From positions 1 through 64,000 of the forward strand of contig WKLE02002058.1 in NCBI GenBank assembly GCA_014885115.2: a stretch of DNA of 64,000 nucleotides, in the 5' to 3' direction. This document shows positions 21,621 to 31,199 of the stretch, one piece after another (positions within the stretch are counted from its first letter, which is position 1; each line of letters starts with the position of its first letter). The notes beneath the pieces were generated by a model. It searched no databases. It saw only the letters and a program-made list of their open reading frames with translations, and had not been told where the DNA came from. Made by a program: the position numbers and the translations under genes. This DNA comes from Asterionellopsis glacialis (taxonomy: Eukaryota; Bacillariophyta; Plagiogrammaphyceae; Rhaphoneidales; Asterionellopsidaceae).

Positions 21621-22227
21621 CTGCATGAAAAATAAACCATATTAAATTAAAGTAGAATTTAATAGGCAAATATGAATACTTCTGCCCAACGTTCAGTGTC
21701 AGATATATCGAACTACTGTATTAAGTACTAGTACTGTGATGTATTTAGGAAATACGATTACAATATTACACAATAGTCTTGCTTGATTTTCTGACGCGTC
21801 CCTACTATAGCTGTTAACCTGTTTACAAAAGGTATAAGAAACAGCTATTAATAATTTATCCATGTAAAATGTACAATAATTCGCTTTTGGGGATTCGTTT
21901 TGAATACTGCCCCTTGTTTACTATGAGTCTGTTTATGTACAAATTGACTGGTTCCTATGCATTTTCTCGAGGCGTTCGCATTTAGTTAGAAGAATACGAT
22001 TACGCGCTATTACAAGAACGACAAGTAAATTAAAAAAAGACATCCGTATCATCTGTGACAAAGGTTCTCTTTTACTGTTACGAAGAAGAAAGAGCCTACC
22101 GGAACGAACACGAATATCCGGTTTTGGTGCAAGAAAACACAATAAAATTTGTCGCTGTGACATGGTTTAAGAATTTTTACAGAACAAAATCACCTTGAAG
22201 TCTCATAATATTATTGCTGGTTGAAAA
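21621..22227. other. Intergenic region upstream of the bZIP gene
   Basis: AT-rich sequence. It may include an upstream exon of the tentative minus-strand gene (ATG at 22163) and must include the promoter and 5' UTR of the bZIP gene starting at 22228. Nothing else is recognised. Confidence 0.4.
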
Positions 22228-23322
22228 ATGCAATCTATCATTAAGCAAGTACCTTCTAGTTCTATTATGCAATATTCAATGCAAGCCAATAACAACACAT
22301 CCTCGTCAACTATGGAAAATACGACATCATCATCATTTGGAGGAGGAATGTATGGCCAAGCGAACGCTTCAAGCAAGAACAATTCTGCTGAGCAAGGAGA
22401 CCATGGTGATCAGCACGATGCAGCATCCGACTCTAACAGTGCTACTGGGTCTTTTTCGCTTCCCTCAAGTAGTCTAAGTAACATTGCAGCTGCATGCGAT
22501 GCTACGAACAAGAGTTGTAGGAAAAGCTACAGGTCTGACGAGGAACGCCGTGCGGCCAATCGTCGTAGTGCCAAACTCAGTCGCGATCGTCAAAAGAAAC
22601 GCATGGATGAACTTCGCATCAAGATTGAAGATTTGTACCGTGTAAATTCTGACCTTTGCCGTGAAAATCAAGAACTCAAGAAACAAATTGGTGACACAAG
22701 ACAGGTTATGGAATCCTACGTGAATGAGATCAATGCTCTGAACAACAGTAACAACAGTAATAACAACCAGGGTAACCACAATGGCAACAGCAGCAGCCAC
22801 CACCACGCCTCTGCACCCACCCCCGCAGGAGTCTCTCACCAACAGCACCAACAGCACCAGAGCTTGCAACAAAGTTCAGGTGACTTGAATAACTTTCTAC
22901 AACCTGATACCATGAAAACTGCACAAGAGCATCATCAACGTCAACATCAACAACAGTTACTAGGAGCAGCATCTGCACTGCCTTCTGCTGCAGCAGCACA
23001 ACTCTTCAAGCAGCAGCAACAGCAGCAACAACAACAGGCATCTTTTCCGGAAATGCCCACAAGTGGTAGTAGTAACTTGTTTGGTGGTCAGGGTATGCCC
23101 ATGAATCTGAATATAGAGGCATCAACAACATTACTTGAAGCATTGAGATCAGGAAAACTAGATTTATCAAATCTTGGAGCCGTAAATGGTGGTGGAGCTG
23201 TTGGAGGTCAAACCAACAACAGCAACACCATTAACTTCCAAAATTTCGACCCAAATACCATCTCGAATCTTTTCTCTTATGACTCTGAACCTTCTCTGAA
23301 ACGCAGACGTCCAGATTGTTAA
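22228..23322 (+). CDS. bZIP transcription factor
   Basis: Single-exon gene of 364 codons. The bZIP domain lies at about residues 103-170. The basic region has the N-x7-R signature (Asn111 to Arg119, in NRRSAKLSRDRQKKR). The leucine zipper has leucines at 129, 136, 143 and 150 in perfect heptads. The N-terminus is Ser/Asn-rich. The C-terminal half is Asn/Gln/His-rich with a polyglutamine run (about 23011-23038) and is likely an activation region. It should dimerise and bind ACGT- or related palindromic sites in the nucleus. There is no LOV domain, so it is a plain bZIP protein rather than an aureochrome. Its targets are unknown. Confidence 0.9.
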   Translation: MQSIIKQVPSSSIMQYSMQANNNTSSSTMENTTSSSFGGGMYGQANASSKNNSAEQGDHGDQHDAASDSNSATGSFSLPSSSLSNIAAACDATNKSCRKSYRSDEERRAANRRSAKLSRDRQKKRMDELRIKIEDLYRVNSDLCRENQELKKQIGDTRQVMESYVNEINALNNSNNSNNNQGNHNGNSSSHHHASAPTPAGVSHQQHQQHQSLQQSSGDLNNFLQPDTMKTAQEHHQRQHQQQLLGAASALPSAAAAQLFKQQQQQQQQQASFPEMPTSGSSNLFGGQGMPMNLNIEASTTLLEALRSGKLDLSNLGAVNGGGAVGGQTNNSNTINFQNFDPNTISNLFSYDSEPSLKRRRPDC

Positions 23323-23730
23323 ATTGTGGGCGTTTATTTCGACACGAACGAATCAACGAACCAACAAACCAACTTCTCAGGAGCGGTACAGTTTTTCTTT
23401 TTGTAAAAAAGGGAAGCCATTGGTTGTTGAAAAATAATAAAACAACAATAAGGAACCTATTGCATATTAAAAATTGTACGTCAGTACGATATTGAACTGT
23501 AATATGATTGGGCCGTGAATGCATTCATTTTTGTTCTTACAACAATCTTAAGCCATAATTTTAAAACTCTCTTCACCACTGGGGCAGTGTAGAGTGTTAC
23601 ACACAGTTAGTTTGTAAAATTTATATCAATAGGATCTCCTAGAGTCTTTTTTAAAATGATTCATGCATATGTATTGTTGTTTTGTTATTTATTGATAAAT
23701 TGAATTTTCATTACTTTCTACAATCTTATT
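23323..23730. other. Convergent intergenic region
   Basis: 3' flanks of the bZIP gene (plus) and of the selenoprotein S-like gene (minus). AT-rich; no gene recognised. The SECIS-like fold lies immediately to the right, at 23731-23811. Confidence 0.5.
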
Positions 23731-23811
23731 TTGCGGTATATCAGTACTTCGACCTCCTTTCTAAATAATTTAGAGAAATTAGGAAGTACGGAATACTTCA
23801 TTCACACGCAA
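23731..23811 (-). promoter_or_regulatory. Candidate SECIS element in 3' UTR
   Basis: Read on the minus strand, the sequence can fold as a form-2-like SECIS. Helix I pairs TTGCG-T-GT with AC-CGCAA (23811-23804 with 23738-23731). The core has ATGA (23801-23798) facing TGAT (23743-23740). Helix II pairs AGTATTCCGTACTTC with GAGGTCGAAGTACT, 12 of 15 positions pairing. An unpaired AA follows, then a small top helix (CTAAA/TTTAG). It lies about 176-256 nt after the TAA of the upstream selenoprotein S-like frame, a normal distance. The ATGA-to-AA spacing (17 nt) is longer than usual. The fold was found by eye; no folding software was run. Confidence 0.55.
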
Positions 23812-23849
23812 TCCTTGTAAACATATGAAATGAGATGCATTGTAGGCAA

Positions 23850-23986
23850 CAATCCAAGACGACATGGCTTATATTATCCCATTCTCCCCTCTCGGCGAAA
23901 ATCATATTTAATCATTGTCACCTTTTTCTGCGGGGAGAGAGAGTGAATAGCTAAAGTCCATGTCTCACTTAATGTGTCTTGGATTG
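23850..23986. repeat. Long perfect inverted repeat just after the stop codon
   Basis: CAATCCAAGAC (23850-23860) plus GACATGG (23861-23867) are mirrored exactly by CCATGTC (23958-23964) and GTCTTGGATTG (23976-23986). All 18 positions pair, with an 11-base asymmetric interruption on one side only. An inner pair, CTCCCC/GGGGAG, lies within. The structure directly abuts the TAA of the selenoprotein S-like gene and would sit in its 3' UTR. Confidence 0.8.
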
Positions 23987-24451
23987 TTACCTTCCTCATC
24001 CTCTTCTAGTTTGACGACGTGCTGGGCGGTACCCTGATGAATTCGATGTCCATGGTTGCATAGGATTATACCCACCACTATCTGTTAGACGTCTACTACT
24101 ACTTGTCAAGATTGGTTTCAGTGGTTTCTTCTTTTTCGTTTCGGAAAGAGCACTTTCATTTTTACGCTTTTGTTCTTCGCGTTCCTTTTCTTCGCGTAAT
24201 TTTTGCGCCTCTATAGCCTTTCGATTGGCTTCTTCTTGTTGTTCTAAACGGACCTTCATCATTTCTTCACGCATTCTCATTGTCCGGTCTGACGTTTGAT
24301 CGATACGAGTTTCTCGTCGATTCATAAAGGGTTCTAAAACGTTTGATTTGAAATAAAACATTGCAATCAACAAGAATATTATGGACCATCCATTTTCTTG
24401 GAAATACACCAATATTTGCTGGAACGTTATCAGATTTGTTGTCATGGACAT
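23987..24451 (-). CDS. Selenoprotein S (VIMP)-like, TGA read as selenocysteine
   Basis: From the ATG at 24451 the frame encodes 151 residues. It then reaches TGA (23996-23998), followed in frame by GGA AGG TAA. With TGA read as selenocysteine the end is RRG-U-GR, matching the G-U-G(R) ending of selenoproteins S and K. Length would be 154 residues. The layout is that of selenoprotein S: a short N-terminus, one membrane helix (about residues 19-33, IIFLLIAMFYF), a long charged coiled coil (EEMMKVRLEQQEEANRKAIE), then a Gly/Arg-rich tail with SGGYNPM. In animals SelS sits in the ER membrane and helps recruit p97 for ER-associated degradation. A SECIS-like fold lies downstream. The frame upstream of 24451 has no ATG. 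If TGA acted as a stop, only the last three residues would be lost. Confidence 0.75.
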
Positions 24452-24893
24452 TGTTCTGTTCGTTTGCGGTGACTTGTTTGCCGACAGCGTCTTCTTTCTT
24501 CTTCCTGGTGTATCAAAACCTTCGATCTCTCTCACCCTTGTCTTTTTGGCGAGACCTCTGCTGTTGATCCCCCAGAGAGGCCCCCCGTTTTATCTATATA
24601 CCAGTCATAAGAGAACCCCATGTTAAAATTCCGGGGCTATAACGGAAACAAGACAGTTTTATATTTGTTATCGTTAACTCAAGCGAGTGGAAGTGCTGAA
24701 GATGTAAGGAATGGCACATAGATCTTGCTTGGATAGACAGAATGGTACCGAATAGGATCTAAAGAAGACGAAGAATATTTTTGAAACAGATTCTTTGTTT
24801 ACATTGCATTTTATAAAGCAGTTGAAGATTATTTGCGTACGAGTAGAATCGGACACACAAGAAGGTATGTATGCTTCTTTCTTTGTTGTGTTT
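24452..24893. other. Intergenic region
   Basis: Contains the 5' flank of the selenoprotein S-like gene and the 3' flank of the EBP2 gene, both on the minus strand. No further gene or repeat was recognised. Confidence 0.5.
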
Positions 24894-26131
24894 TTAACGC
24901 TTTGCTGATCGAGATGCATCCCGGGCTCTCTTTCCTTGTCTTTTCTTCCCCTTGGCGCCACCAGCAAAGTTGCCCTTGGGATTGAAACCAGACATATCGT
25001 TCAGTGACTTGCTATCATTTTGTTTGAAACGACCACGTTTGCCACCGTAACCATACTTTCTATCAGATGCCTGTCGTTTTTTATTACCTTCCAAATGCCC
25101 CATGAATTGATCGTCATCTTCATCTTGCATTGCACCACCTCGATGACTCTTTTTGTAACCTTCCACCTTTTCAAGCATGAGCCGCTTTTGCTTTGATTTC
25201 TCAGAAATTTTATGTGCTCTCTTTTCTTTCTCATGAAGTTTGAATTCTTTGTTTTGCTTGCGTTGTTGAAAGGCATCCATCTTTTTAGTTTCAAAAATGA
25301 GACGGTCCTTAACCTTCGCCATATGATCTACAGTGTCGAGAACGGTTGAAAAATTGAAATAGCATTCAAATGAATAATAAGTTGCAGAAATCAGAAGAAG
25401 AACGTATTAACAAAAACCACAATCAAAGAGCCCAATACTTCAAATACACACGTACCGTCCGTTTTCACCATTTCAGCAAAAAAATCATCAGGTCTTGAAA
25501 AGGGAATTGATGATTCTTCACATTTCTTTCTAGCTGCAGTCACGGCATCAAGTGCCATGTTGTAAAATGCGTATTCGCGTTTAAGATCATCATGGACTAT
25601 TAGTTTATCTTCTTGGAATGGAAGATCGTCGTTGGCAACAACATCAAACTTTTCTGCCCACGGCATTCTCTTCTTTTCTGACAAAAGTTCTTCTGTCACT
25701 GCCACAAGAGCTTTATGACTATTGTGATTGCGTTTAGCAAGCGTATCCTCTTCTTCTTCAGAAGAAGAATCATCATTTTCTTGCTCCTTTTCCTCGTCTT
25801 CCTTGGTTCCACTATTTTCACCTTCAGATGCAGAAGTTTCGTCTTCATCCAATGGTTCTTCATTTTTTCTAATCAACTTGTCAAAGGCACCATCAGCAAT
25901 GGCTTGCCGCAAGGCACGAGCTTCCGCATTCCATTCATCATCTTCATCGTCGCCTTCACCCTGACCTTTGCCACCAATAACAATATCTCCATCATCGACA
26001 TCCGAATCCTCTTCTGAAGAAATTGCGTCGATGTCTTCAAGTGTAACACGCCCAACACCTTCGTCTTCGAAAACTTCCTCCTTTTTGTTGGATCCGCGAC
26101 GGGATGATGATTTTTTCGACTTTTTTGCCAT
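24894..26131 (-). CDS. EBP2: EBP2 family rRNA-processing protein
   Basis: Two exons, 26131-25456 and 25327-24894. The donor is ACG|GTACGT and the acceptor CTGTAG|AT; the split codon becomes GAT, giving 369 residues. The N-terminal third is acidic and disordered. The conserved EBP2 region begins about residue 180 (HDDLKREYAFYNMALDAV) and runs through RPDDFFAEMVKTD, across the splice, into HMAKVKDRLIFETKKMDAFQ. It is followed by a basic coiled coil and a Gly/Lys/Arg-rich tail (GYGGKRGRFKQND ... GKKRQGKRARD). EBP2 is a nucleolar protein needed for 27S pre-rRNA processing and assembly of the large ribosomal subunit. Domain order and length fit the family, and the continuity of the motif across the junction confirms the intron. 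Confidence 0.9.
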
Positions 26132-27304
26132 GGTTGTAACTTTTGAACATCGATAACGCCAAGAAGGAATGGTTTCGTTTCGTTTCGTTCAATGGTGTGG
26201 GTCTTTTTGTTCTTCACTAGGAGCTACCTCTCTAGTAGGACTAAGAGAAAACATGGCTCTGTATCTGGAGGGGATTTTTTTCTCACAAAACATTGGCTGT
26301 GGTTGGATCTCTGTGTAAATCATAACGCGCCTAATCCACGCGCAGACAAAAAATAATAATTGGCGTGTCCTTGTTGCTACACAGTAAGTAGTCTACCGTA
26401 TCGGTACCATACCATGTAGCTCCTACTAGTTCGATTTTGGTATGATACTTTTTTTAAAACTATGGTGATGTATTCTATTCTTGCATATGTACCATTAACA
26501 AATATATAATTCCAGTCTTTATGGTTTTTGATTATTAGCAGTTAGTCTTGCATAATCTCCAGTAGTAGTAATTTTTGTAAGGTGATTTTTAAACGGACTA
26601 GTATAATATTATTACTGTCTAATATACACAGAATCTCTATGCACACCTGTAATTTTCTTTGAGCAATACGAATTGGTCTTATGTACTCGTGAATTGTCTT
26701 GGGTATTCGTGAATTATTCTCTGAAAAAGTAAAAAAGGGAAGTTTAGGATGGGCAACTGACGTATTTTGTTCGTTTTTAAAATATGCAGAAAAATCCCGT
26801 GAATAAGCGTTTTTTAGAAAATGTGAATTACATAGGATGGACCTTTCATATTTAAAAAAATTCTTTAAATGAATAGGCACCTGAATATCCTATTTTAGGT
26901 TGTCCTTCGTATAGTGGAATATTTCTCTTTGTATAGTTTTTAGTGTACCCTGAAGAACGAAATGATACGTGTACATGGAAACCAATCTAATTACCTGGTA
27001 TATAGGACTGACAGATTTCGTTTCTTACCTGGTAGCGAAAATGCAATGAAACGTTGAGCCAGGATCCAGGATTGAACATTAGAGCTGAACTGATTATTTC
27101 CTCTACTGAGAACTCCATTGACACTTTTGTTCAGTCAGTACCATAGTACTGCGTGGCCGTTCGGTGGCGGTGCCGCCAAGTTCTACAAAAACGGAAAACC
27201 CGAATATTGGTGTAAATACCAATACCGGTAATCGTACATCATCTTATGTCTCTATCTCTTATTCATAATATACATTATTGTTTGAACCGTTGACACATGA
27301 AAGT
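26132..27304. other. Divergent intergenic region
   Basis: Between the divergent EBP2 and ankyrin-protein genes. Two exact TACCWGGTA sites lie at 26992 and 27026, with TAGGAC motifs near 26236 and 27003. The minus-strand frame at 26542-26880 has no recognisable features. No gene is called. Confidence 0.55.
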
Positions 27305-28731
27305 ATGGTGTCTTGTTCTCCTTTGCACAATAATCCGGGAATGAATACAGCATCTGATGTAGAAGAACAGGAAGCAGCATCTTACTACCCACGTAAATCA
27401 ATGTCTAGGCCTACTAGAGAACGTAGGCCATCCGAGAAGTTGGAAGATATTATTCAATTCACCAAAGCAGATTCCAATGCAACTAAGTCCATGTCAGCAT
27501 CGTTGTCGACACTGGAAATTCCACGGAAAAAAGATGATCCACTACCAAAGTCTCGAAGAAGAAAATCCCGCACTAAAAAAGATGATCCTTCGTCATCGTC
27601 GTCATCCAAAAAAAATGATGTATGCTTCTGGTATTTAAAGTCGTCATCAAGACGAGATTCCTTACGTCGAAGTCTAAGTGGCAATGATCAACTTATTATG
27701 TCTCAACGACTTGAAGCTTTAGAGGTAAAATCGCGAGGCCAAAGCCGACCAAAAGAAAGACCGACCGAAAACAATGAGAGGGCCCTTAGCAACACTCTTT
27801 GCGATAGCATTGCTAAGCAAGATTGGAAGGGTGCATTGACAGTTCTTCAAAACCATCCAGAGCAGGCCCGAGAAATGAAACAAATGAAACTTCATGGAAC
27901 TGGAGACACGTGTGCCCTTCCACTTCATTTAGCCATGTCCAAGAATCCTCCTAAGAAATTTGTGGTAGAGTTATTGAGTGCATGTCCAGCTGGGACCAGC
28001 ATTAAAGATAAAACGTCTGGACGATTGCCAATTCACGTGTTTTGCATCTGCAACACTGCTAGTGGACAAATCTTACAATTGTTAGTGGCTGCATATCCTA
28101 AATCAGTAAAAATGGTCGATCAAGCAGAGGGGAGAGTTCCATTGCACTATTCTTGTTTGTATGGCTCCCCATATGTAATATCCATCTTGGTGGAAGCAGA
28201 TGTAGAGACACTTTCCTGCACAGACTTTCATCAGAAAACCCCTATACACCTAGCTGAAGAGGGGTCCAATTCTCACAAGGAAGCCATTGTAAAACGACTT
28301 GTAGCTAAACGAAATGCATCACAACATTCTCATTCTTCCACATCATTTGATATGGAACAATTTGCCAGGATTGTCAGTGAGAATAAGAAGAAATGGGTAA
28401 GTGTTCCACTGCACTTAGTTTTCACATGTTTCAAACCTTTTAATGTATTAATCTTTTTTTATTTCCTTGCTGGTCCTTGATACTCTCTTTCCCACAGGAA
28501 GAGGCACATAATCAAGCAGCAAGCTCTATGCAAGATGTTGAAAATTCAATGGGTCGCCTGAGTCGTCTTAATCAGAAGCTACAAACGATACAAGAAAAGA
28601 TTTATGCAGAACAAGCCGTTTTAGAAAAGGCAAAGGAACGTGCTCGGGAAGATGAATCAACATTGGATGAACTTACCTACGAAATGAAAATGATAGAAAA
28701 GATAGAACGAGAGAGAACTATACGAACGTAG
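27305..28731 (+). CDS. Ankyrin-repeat protein with C-terminal coiled coil
   Basis: Two exons, 27305-28396 and 28498-28731. The donor is TGG|GTAAGT and the acceptor CCACAG|GAA, phase 0, giving 441 residues. The ATG at 27305 is used because the frame upstream opens only at TTG. Residues about 1-150 are basic and Ser-rich. About residues 160-340 form ankyrin-like repeats (ALPLHLAMSKNPPKKFVVEL; GRLPIHVFCICN; GRVPLHYSCLYGSPYVISIL; KTPIHLAEEGSN). Exon 2 encodes a coiled coil (LNQKLQTIQEKIYAEQAVLE). Proteins of this layout are numerous in diatoms and are generally protein-interaction modules. A specific role cannot be read. Confidence 0.8.
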
Positions 28732-28904
28732 TAAAGTTGCAAACTAATGGAGGAGTTAAGAAAGCATAATTGTTCAAATGCAATAGAAACGGTGTTGTAT
28801 TTTCAATGGAAAAGGCGAGTCGCTATACCCCGTGAAACAGATTTTGTTAAAATAGAATATTGAATTTCTGTAGAAATTTTCTTCTATTGATTACTGCATT
28901 ATTT

Positions 28905-30424
28905 TTATTCCATCCAAGTGATATCACCAACCAAAAGAGTATGACTAGGCATCGATCCAGCACAAGGACTTAATAGATGTAACATATCAGAATCCATGAG
29001 GATATTGTCGACAGTAACAAAGCCAGCTATACCTGATTCGTACAAGTCACTAGGGCGTCCACTTTCTTCATAAGCCTGTACAGCATGAGGATGGCATACA
29101 GCCAAAAGTGAATGTTTCAATTGTTCTGATATTTTGACTTCATTGAGTTGAACTGGATCTGTCGATTGTTTGGCTGCCACAGGAAGCAATGATGCTGACA
29201 GTGCCACAGACGAAAGACGGTAGAGTCGGATATCTGCAAAAGCTACCTTTAGTAGGAAGGGAGTTAATTGGGGTATGCGGTTTCCATTGACAATGCGTGT
29301 TTCACCATAAAAGTATCGTTTCATTGCTAAAGATCTTGATTGTCTTCGAAAGGTTGAATCTCTAGATACGACACCTCCCGATCGTGGTAATTTTATAATT
29401 TTGGGTGCAACTGCTGCAGGATCTGCTTGAGATTGCTTTTTGAAATGGTTGGTAAACATACTGTAAAGTCGATCATGACCCATAATTAAAACAATCGAAA
29501 TTCGAAGTGATTGGGCTGTGTGTAACAGTAATTGGTACCCATCATCTTGAATCCATCCATTTGTATTCACAATAATTCCACTAGCCTTGGCATCTACATC
29601 TGTTGACAATCGTTGATCAATTTTACGCCCTAGAGCACTCACTTGTGCCTTGAATAAATCTAAGTTTTCAAGTGCAGCTGAACCATACCATAATACCAAA
29701 GGTACCGTTTCCGCTGGTATACTAGAACAACCAAAACTCTCCACGGAAACACCTGCAGCTGTCATGGGAGTTGCAACTAATGTGCCAGGTACAGATAAAG
29801 CATTATCGGCTGGATCAAGATCAACCCATAAAGGTGAACGACCAAGTTTTACCGCTATTTTTTTAAAAAAAATTCCGTGTTGAGAATCATTCATAAGAAG
29901 ATATAGGGTGAGAAATGAAAGGATTCATGATAAATTTTTATTTTTTGGAAGTACAATATTTAGAATTCTTTATTTTTTGGAGACTTACCATATGCTGTCA
30001 ATACACGCGCAAGACTTGATTTTCCACTTTCGGGAGGACCAACAATTAAAACACGTGGTCCGTCTCCGGAGGCTGCTAGAGCTTCATCCCGTAAGGCTTC
30101 TAGTTGTGCATGAGTATTGACATAGGCAACATTAGCATTTGTTTCATCACTTGTGTATGAAATTTCTAATGAATCACAATCAACATCAACGACACAACCA
30201 TGCCATGTAAATAAAGCTAGTTTGGTCCCCCCCAACAATAGGTAATCACGATTCAAGGCCATTTCAGCACCCCATAATTCACAGCTACCCTTGACTAAAC
30301 GAATTTTGCATTCCGCAGATGCACCATGAGACACTTCCAATCGCAATTCTGTTTCTGCCTCCAACACATGCCGTTCGCCCTGTGGTTCAGGTAAGGTTGA
30401 ATCAGGTCCGTTTGATGAATCCAT
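28905..30424 (-). CDS. CLP1: CLP1-type polynucleotide kinase of mRNA 3'-end processing
   Basis: Two exons, 30424-29989 and 29854-28905. The donor is ATG|GTAAGT and the acceptor AAATAG|CG; the split codon becomes GCG, giving 461 residues. The N-terminal domain (ELRLEVSHG ... LALFTWHGCVVDVD) matches the CLP1 beta-sandwich. The kinase domain has a Walker A motif, GPPESGKSS (residues about 129-137). Across the splice it continues as AYAVKLGRSPLWVDLDPADN, followed by LSVPGTLVATP, the conserved CLP1 order. CLP1 belongs to cleavage factor II in pre-mRNA 3'-end formation and can act as an RNA 5'-kinase linked to tRNA splicing. The length is slightly above the usual 420-450. The promoter is shared divergently with the nuclease gene at 31200. 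Confidence 0.88.
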
Positions 30425-31199
30425 TATTTTTGTCTTTCTCAACTCAATACGTTTGTTCTTAGTGTTAGATAGAATGCAAAGGATGTATGACACGTCTTAA
30501 AACTGCGCAGCAAGGCGAAGGGCGTGCACAGCAACAAGGATACACGTACGCCTAGCGGGGTTGACGCGTTGTGGATAGTGATTGTTTCTGTATTGTGATA
30601 GTTGTTGGCACTTGGGCAGTGTATGAGTGGCTTCTTTGGTTGTGATTGTATTGACTGTTGCTGGTTGGCTCTACTAGAGGTCAAATGTCTCAGCAAGTGT
30701 CTCGTGTCGATTTCCTCTCTCAAAATCAAGAAAATATCTCAAGATATCCTTGAAAATTTCCTCTTGCTTGCGCCCTCCGATCACATGGTCGCCTGTCCGT
30801 CAACAGCTTCTTCGCGAACTCAGGAGCAAGCTGATTGGTGCGATCAAAAAAATCTATTCCGATGCTGTCTTAGTCGCACTTTCGTGAAAGTTCTCTCTCT
30901 AGTAGAGTCCACAATACCATATACGATAGACACATCAAAATAGTTGTAGTAGAGGTTCAGGTCCAGATGAGAACCCTCTGTCTTATCCGAAGCATTAGTT
31001 AGTTACGAGAACAGTTTGCGTGGTTTCAATTTTTTTACTTTGCAGAGGACAAAACAAAGAAAACACTCCAGTCACTTTTTGTTTGACGCCGCCGAACCGA
31101 GGATAGAAGAAAGTTCGTGGTCTTGGCAACTTGAAATCAAATATATTTTAAACGGAATACACAGGCTCCTTTTTTACCATCGAAACCATCGCAAAAACA
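30425..31199. other. Divergent intergenic region
   Basis: Separates CLP1 (minus) from the nuclease gene (plus). No gene, repeat or exact TACCWGGTA site was recognised. Short frames at 30439-30943 are featureless. Confidence 0.55.

Noticed and set aside
23804..23986. The 18-pair inverted repeat as the SECIS itself
   Set aside because: It lacks the paired ATGA and GA core on opposite strands. The fold at 23731-23811 fits the SECIS layout better.
25715..26156. Ser- and Phe-rich plus-strand frames
   Set aside because: They are antisense to the acidic, low-complexity N-terminus of EBP2; Glu/Asp codons read backwards give Ser/Phe runs.
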